Below the pieces are notes generated by a model. It was not told the origin of the DNA and ran no database searches. It worked only from the letters and a program-made list of their open reading frames with translations. From Candidatus Moranbacteria bacterium CG_4_9_14_3_um_filter_42_9 (lineage in GTDB: Bacteria; Patescibacteriota; Minisyncoccia; Moranbacterales; UBA2206): DNA of 9,711 nucleotides. A program made the position numbers and the translations under genes. The stretch is from assembly GCA_002790635.1 (NCBI GenBank), contig PFVN01000009.1:1-9711 (forward strand). Reading direction: 5' to 3'. Each line of letters starts with the position of its first letter. The first letter of the stretch is position 1. This document shows positions 5,312 through 9,711 of this stretch, in pieces.

Positions 5312-8300
5312 TTATTGAACAGTAACCGGAACTTCTACTGTGGCTTTTCTTTCAAATTTTTTCCAACCAACCACCTTACCTTTGAGCGCGGTAAACATAG
5401 TTTTAATCGCGACATAATACATAAGTTGCCGATAGAAAAATCGTTGGAAAGCCAGCCAGAAAATAAGTGTCCAATTTTCAGGTTTCCTTTCCAAAATAAA
5501 AGCCAGAATGGCCGCCGCGAGATCGATAGCCAAAAAAAATAAATAGTAGAAAAGGACTTCCCGAAAAGGATGCGTCACGGAATAGTCCAGTGGGTGCTGG
5601 TATTTTTGCCAAAAAGCCCAGATCAAGGAAAAAACTAGCGCCAAATCCATAAAGGGAGAAATGAGCGGGAAAAACACCTGAAAGACCAAAACATTGGGAA
5701 TGGACCAGAGGCCGAGTGCTCGATAGCGCGGCCGAAACCAAGTATCGCGATGTTTCCAAACCGCTTGAAAGCTGCCATACATCCAGCGAAATCTTTGTTT
5801 GATGAAATTCCTGACTGTGTCGGGTGCTTCCGTAAAAGCCAGTGCCTCATCTTCATAGCGCACTTTGTAACCGTTCCGGATGATGGCAAAAGTCAGATCA
5901 GTATCTTCTGCCAAAGTCAGATTGGAAAATCCACCCGCTTCGCCAATTGCCGCTCTCTTCCATGCGCCGACCGCTCCCGGCACAACCGTAATGGCGTTCA
6001 TAATATCAAAAGCTCGCCGATCGAGATTTTGGCTAGTAATGTATTCCAGTGCCTGCCAGCGTGTCAGCAGATTGACGCGGTTCCCGACTTTGGCGTTGCC
6101 AGCCACTGCCCCGACTCTCGGATTTATAAAATGGCGCGCCAGCTTACCGACTGTTTCCGGAGTGAACAGTGTGTCGGCGTCCAAAGTAATGATTATCTCT
6201 GCGTCAGTCTGGGCAATTCCAAAATTGAGAGCGGCTGATTTTCCTCCGTTCGGTATGGAAAAAATTCTGACGCTCCGATTGGCAGAAAAATTGTCCGCAA
6301 GCAATTGATAAGTGCCATCTTGCGAACCGTCATCCACCACGACAATGTCAAAATCGGGATAATTAGTTGTCAAAAGAGAACTAATGGTGGCCACAATCAC
6401 CTTTTCCTCATTATAGGCCGGAACAACGATGCTCACCTTTTGGGAAAAACCGTTGGCATAATCACAGCGGCTGCCGAATTGACATTTGGCCCATTGAATA
6501 ACAGCTAGCGTGCCGATAAAAATTAATCGGAGAATTCCGAGGATTATTCCGGCGGAAAACAAGAAAACTAAAATGTTTCCCAGCCAATTAATAATATTAA
6601 AAGTTACTCCGTTAATGCTGGACCGGAAACTAGCTGCCACAGAAACTGGGGGCATTATTGCATCATGCGGCGTTGCCAATAATTCCGAGATGGTTACCAG
6701 TTGAAAACCGCTCGCCTGCAGTCCCTCAATTATCTTCGGCAAGGCGGCAATTGTTTGCGTGCGGTCTCCTCCGCTATCGTGCAATAAAACAATGTTGCCC
6801 TGACCGTTTTTGGCTCCATCAATAACTCGGTTCACAATTTCATTCACTCCCGGACTGGACCAATCGCTGGGATCGATATGCATCGATACCGTATAATAAC
6901 CATTATCGCTGGAAAAAAGGAGTGGATTAATTTGTTCGGGAGTTTCCGGTTCTATATCTTCCGCGTAGGGCGGACGAAAAAGATGGGTATTTCTTTGGAT
7001 GATGCCACCCAGCATACTTTGTGTTGTATTCAGTTCCAGTTCAAACTGCCGATTAGAAATAGCTGAAATATCCGGATGAGAATAGGTGTGATTGCCGATT
7101 TCGTGGCCTTCGTTGATTTCTCTTTTCAGAAGTTCCGGCATCTGATTGGCATTGGCACCGATGACAAAGAAGGTTGCCTTGGCTTTATATTTTTTGAAAA
7201 TATCCAAAACTTGCGGCGTATAAGCCGAGTCCGGTCCGTCATCAAAGGTCAGCGCAATTTTATTTTTAACCCCTCCCCAGCGGGTAATTATGTAGGGAGA
7301 GGGATAATCAGTGATGGTTTGGCCGGTAATCATTCCCCGTTGGCTGTCATATTTTATTTCTCGGGATCCCTCCTTGGGAACAGCAGTCACCTTGAGCACC
7401 TCCCCGGCTCCTTCATAATCAATATCATAGCCATAATTAAGAATTTTCAGGGAATCTGCCACATTCTGATCAAGCGCATTGGCTCCGGCAAAAACTTTCC
7501 AAATGGAAGGATCTTCGGATCCGAGCCGCCATAAAACATATCCGTTGGGCAAATATTTTTTCACGGCTGATATTTCGTTAAAAGTTGTCGCCGCGTCCAG
7601 ATACCAGACATGCCGCAGTTTGTTCTGATCGTCGTAATAATCAAAGGTCGGATTGAGCGATTCGGCGTCTAGGGAAATCTTTCCTTCAGATTCTCTTGCG
7701 ATTCGGAGTGCATCCTGGAAAGTCAACTCGTGTCCATTCATCGCGCCATCTTCCCAATCATAACCGTAATTGCCGAGCGAAATTATGTATTTTTCCGGGG
7801 GTAATTGCGCAAACCGACTAAGAACGCTTTGCAAATACCAATTTTGATCTGCCACCGGACCGGCCAATGAGTCATAAATCGAATGGTCATCATACGCCAT
7901 GAGAATCAAAAAATCGTTGGATTGTCCCAATATTTTGGCGTCAAAGGCCGGGTCATCCAGCGGAATATTTTGGGAAACTTCCAGCCCCAAGGGGTGGAAC
8001 GCGGCATAAAGTTCTTTCATAAAAACAGCCAGGTCGGGCTGACTGGTCAGGGGAACACTTTCGTAGTCAATGCTAATTCCGGAAAAATTATTTTGTCTGA
8101 CAAACTCGAGCAAATTTTGAATGTTTTTGGACCGCGCCACCGGATCCTTGAGCATCCCGACCAAAACTTCGCTATCCCAATCTTGATTCTGTTGGCTAAA
8201 ATTATTGATCAAAGGAACAATCAGGGTGCTTGGGCGGTTTTGCTTGATATAGGAAAGTACCTTGTCTTGTTGAACTTGATCATCAACAGCAATTGCCCCG

Positions 8301-8725
8301 TCGGTTCCGCTTAAGTGAAGCCACTCCGGAATCAACTCATCCATTTTCCCCAAATTGGTTTTGAGTGAAGAAAAACTGGTATCATCCCAATTAACATAAA
8401 ACCCGATTATTCTTGGCTTATAGTTTTGGGTTGAATTTACCGATGCGGAAAGCTTGATCAGCGCTTCTTGCCTTTGCAGATTGAATGGGCTCGCTGCCGC
8501 CAAGTTGCGAACCGGCTGACTTTTTGGCGCATTAGCCGCCCCCCGAAAAGGATTTTGGGCCTTGGCCAGATTGAGAATCGGCATACCAGGAAAGTTCCAG
8601 ATATGAAAAATTGTGAACCCGAAAAAACCAAAGATAAGAAAGGCCAGGATTCCAATCAACCATTTAGAATATATCCACCGATGGTGCCCCCGGTCATAAA
8701 AAACCGGTTCATCGCGATACGCCAT
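5312..8725 (-). CDS. GH18-NodB deacetylase-GT2 trifunctional polysaccharide synthase
   Basis: The 1137-residue membrane protein carries three carbohydrate-active domains. A cytoplasmic N-terminus and one helix (about 22-42) lead to a GH18-like domain (about 103-415): GISIDYE with D220 and E222, MAYDDH (276-281), and PEKYIISLGNYGYDW. After a short beta-rich linker comes a NodB/CE4 deacetylase (about 485-685): TFDDG (D495, D496), HTYSH (H546, H550), RPPY (584-587), IDPSDW (617-622), LLHD (647-650). A hydrophobic stretch (about 709-745) returns the chain to the cytoplasm for a GT2 domain: VVDDG (797-800), DAD (849-851), EDTD (940-943), QRFRW (977-981), as in processive chitin, hyaluronan or PNAG synthases. 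At least two more helices follow 1003. Synthesis, export and extracellular deacetylation/trimming of a beta-linked N-acetylhexosamine polymer is inferred by analogy to PgaB/PgaC and IcaA/IcaB. The ATG at 8725 has no clear SD. The first Asp positions of the GH18 motif are Ser. Confidence 0.9.
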   Translation of the reverse strand: MAYRDEPVFYDRGHHRWIYSKWLIGILAFLIFGFFGFTIFHIWNFPGMPILNLAKAQNPFRGAANAPKSQPVRNLAAASPFNLQRQEALIKLSASVNSTQNYKPRIIGFYVNWDDTSFSSLKTNLGKMDELIPEWLHLSGTDGAIAVDDQVQQDKVLSYIKQNRPSTLIVPLINNFSQQNQDWDSEVLVGMLKDPVARSKNIQNLLEFVRQNNFSGISIDYESVPLTSQPDLAVFMKELYAAFHPLGLEVSQNIPLDDPAFDAKILGQSNDFLILMAYDDHSIYDSLAGPVADQNWYLQSVLSRFAQLPPEKYIISLGNYGYDWEDGAMNGHELTFQDALRIARESEGKISLDAESLNPTFDYYDDQNKLRHVWYLDAATTFNEISAVKKYLPNGYVLWRLGSEDPSIWKVFAGANALDQNVADSLKILNYGYDIDYEGAGEVLKVTAVPKEGSREIKYDSQRGMITGQTITDYPSPYIITRWGGVKNKIALTFDDGPDSAYTPQVLDIFKKYKAKATFFVIGANANQMPELLKREINEGHEIGNHTYSHPDISAISNRQFELELNTTQSMLGGIIQRNTHLFRPPYAEDIEPETPEQINPLLFSSDNGYYTVSMHIDPSDWSSPGVNEIVNRVIDGAKNGQGNIVLLHDSGGDRTQTIAALPKIIEGLQASGFQLVTISELLATPHDAIMPPVSVAASFRSSINGVTFNIINWLGNILVFLFSAGIILGILRLIFIGTLAVIQWAKCQFGSRCDYANGFSQKVSIVVPAYNEEKVIVATISSLLTTNYPDFDIVVVDDGSQDGTYQLLADNFSANRSVRIFSIPNGGKSAALNFGIAQTDAEIIITLDADTLFTPETVGKLARHFINPRVGAVAGNAKVGNRVNLLTRWQALEYITSQNLDRRAFDIMNAITVVPGAVGAWKRAAIGEAGGFSNLTLAEDTDLTFAIIRNGYKVRYEDEALAFTEAPDTVRNFIKQRFRWMYGSFQAVWKHRDTWFRPRYRALGLWSIPNVLVFQVFFPLISPFMDLALVFSLIWAFWQKYQHPLDYSVTHPFREVLFYYLFFLAIDLAAAILAFILERKPENWTLIFWLAFQRFFYRQLMYYVAIKTMFTALKGKVVGWKKFERKATVEVPVTVQ

Positions 8726-8747
8726 ATATGCATCTTAAAGATAACAA

Positions 8748-8762
8748 CTAGCTTGTAGCTAG
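8748..8762. repeat. Short inverted repeat upstream of the fusion gene
   Basis: CTAGCT and AGCTAG flank three bases, 22 bases before the ATG of the fusion gene. It could be a leader hairpin or a small operator. No convincing promoter was found between it and the terminator at 8798-8825, so its position relative to the transcription start is unknown. Confidence 0.35.
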
Positions 8763-8797
8763 CTTATCCTAATACTGCTGAAATGCTGAAAAATTCC

Positions 8798-8825
8798 AAA
8801 AAAGCCCCCGCGAGAGGCTTTTTTT
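8798..8825 (-). terminator. Intrinsic terminator after the DPBB-like gene
   Basis: AAAAAAGCC (8798-8806) pairs with GGCTTTTTT (8816-8824) around a nine-base loop. On the minus strand the stem's 3' arm ends in six T residues, ending the transcript of the gene whose stop is at 8841. The plus strand has seven T residues, so it could work both ways. It separates the two minus-strand genes, so the fusion gene should have its own promoter in 8726-8797. Confidence 0.85.
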
Positions 8826-8840
8826 GTTTATTGAAGATTA

Positions 8841-9711
8841 TTAATTCCAATAACACTGGGAAGTTGTCACGACTTTTTTCCACGGACCATCCGGCACCGC
8901 GCTCGCATCAATAAATTGCCAGTCGGCTTTGTCGACATCCGCCAGGCCCAAATATTGGTTCACAGCCGGAGAAACATCTAGCCCCGCGTTATTGTTGATT
9001 TTGCTTTTAGGATCCGCCGTTCCGAATACATAATTTTTGTCGTCTTCCTTAAATGGCCCAACGTCCTGCCACTGAGCATACGCCGCTTTATCCCCTTTCA
9101 TAATTTTTATCCAGCGATTTTTGCAGACTGATTCCAGTTGTCCCCAAGTTTTTTCTTTTGCCCACGGGATCAGACTATACACCTCTTGCTTTCTTTTCCC
9201 GTTGTCATCAAAATCATTATACGGCAACGCAAAATAAAAAGGGTTTTCCTTGGGAGTGAACTTAGCTGGAAAAAATCCGCTTCTTTTGTCCGGATCATCG
9301 ACTCCGCCAAAATGCTTGACCCATTGTTCATCCCAAGCGCTCGGCAGATTGGAAATGTTCTTATTGTCTTTGCCAGCCTCTTCCCCCGCCCAGAAAAAAG
9401 TGGTAGTGATGTTTTTATGGATGGGATATTGACTACTGACAATTGGCGGCGCGGTTTTTGGAGAAACATCCTGGTCGCCCTGGGTAGTGGCGCTGTTTTT
9501 GGGAGCGGGGCTTTCCGGAGCGGGTGCGCTCTCCTCGATCGCTACCGTCAAAGGTTCGCTGGAGACAGATTCTTCCACAGTGTCTTTTTCTTTTTTATTT
9601 CCAGTGTTTGATTTTTTGACTTGTTCCAATTTTTTCGCCTCCGCGGTCCGAGTCTGCAACTTTTTGACGCTGTAACCGAAGACTATTCCGGCCAAGCTCA
9701 AAAAGAGAATA
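8841..9711 (-). CDS. Anchored surface protein with DPBB-like C-terminus (5' end missing)
   Basis: The gene runs off the right edge. Within the window an in-frame TTG at 9701 would start a 286-residue protein, but the frame continues to the edge as hydrophobic residues (ILF before LSLAGIVFGYSV), so the visible start is probably the tail of a membrane anchor or signal. Numbering from that TTG, residues 15-90 are a Lys/Glu- then Pro/Ser/Ala-rich linker. The folded part (about 95-286) is Trp- and Asp-rich. Its C-terminal half has CKNRWIKI (193-200), YAQWQDVGPF (208-217) and GLDVSPAVNQYLGL (240-253). These recall the double-psi beta-barrel of RlpA, expansins and GH45 enzymes, where an Asp-x-GPF segment and a later D-(L/V)-S-x-A-x-x-x-LG segment recur; D213 and D242 would be the equivalents. 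C193 and C283 might pair. Wall binding or glycan cleavage is inferred and not certain. Confidence 0.7.
   Translation of the reverse strand, partial: ILFLSLAGIVFGYSVKKLQTRTAEAKKLEQVKKSNTGNKKEKDTVEESVSSEPLTVAIEESAPAPESPAPKNSATTQGDQDVSPKTAPPIVSSQYPIHKNITTTFFWAGEEAGKDNKNISNLPSAWDEQWVKHFGGVDDPDKRSGFFPAKFTPKENPFYFALPYNDFDDNGKRKQEVYSLIPWAKEKTWGQLESVCKNRWIKIMKGDKAAYAQWQDVGPFKEDDKNYVFGTADPKSKINNNAGLDVSPAVNQYLGLADVDKADWQFIDASAVPDGPWKKVVTTSQCYWN

Noticed and set aside
5750..6308. Overlapping plus-strand ORFs of 142-162 residues opposite the GT2 domain
   Set aside because: The minus frame carries every GT2 motif; the plus frames show no domain and overlap each other.
9138..9611. Plus-strand ORF of 157 residues opposite the DPBB-like gene
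   Set aside because: It is antisense to a gene with its own terminator and organised sequence, and has no SD or recognisable motif.
26..9711. Possible TGA recoding (Gracilibacteria-type code), since none of the stops seen is TGA
   Set aside because: Seven genes is a small sample, and the 602- and 1137-codon frames contain no internal TGA. If TGA meant Gly, some should occur.

Overview
The window looks like a piece of an uncultured, small-genome bacterium, most likely Patescibacteria/CPR (Parcubacteria- or Moranbacteria-like). This is an inference from style, not from a marker gene: mid-to-low GC, several genes with no visible Shine-Dalgarno (SD) sequence, TTG starts, short GC-rich palindromes inserted in and between genes, and multidomain surface-polysaccharide proteins. 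No rRNA, tRNA, CRISPR array, insertion sequence or transposase was seen. The longest genes read through without in-frame TGA, so there is no sign of TGA recoding.

Layout from left to right. A ChbG/YdjC-type carbohydrate deacetylase (+, 26-751) converges on a 74-residue two-helix membrane protein (-, 772-996). Positions 997-1678 hold no convincing gene but are packed with inverted repeats. Next on the minus strand are a membrane-anchored C39-like cysteine peptidase (1679-2446) and the ribosome-associated GTPase TypA/BipA (2626-4434). A compact divergent promoter region (4494-4559) carries two near-consensus sigma70-type promoters back to back inside a perfect inverted repeat. One drives typA through a short leader that contains a textbook intrinsic terminator. 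The other drives an unrecognised 191-residue membrane protein (+, 4648-5223), which has the only strong SD seen here and its own terminator.

The rest is minus strand. A 1137-residue protein (5312-8725) joins a GH18-like hydrolase, a NodB (CE4) deacetylase and a processive GT2 glycosyltransferase in one membrane polypeptide. Upstream of it, across a hairpin terminator, lies a secreted or anchored protein with a possible double-psi beta-barrel C-terminus (8841 to the right edge), whose start is outside the window.

How the genes may work together (inference): the fused protein could make a beta-linked N-acetylhexosamine polymer on the cytoplasmic side, pass it across the membrane, and deacetylate and trim it outside. 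This resembles the division of labour in PgaABCD/IcaADBC but within one chain. The ChbG-like enzyme, C39-like peptidase and possible wall-binding protein fit a cell-envelope setting. TypA is a housekeeping neighbour. The fused synthase, the divergent promoter with the typA leader terminator, and the repeat-dense intergenic block are the parts most worth a second look.
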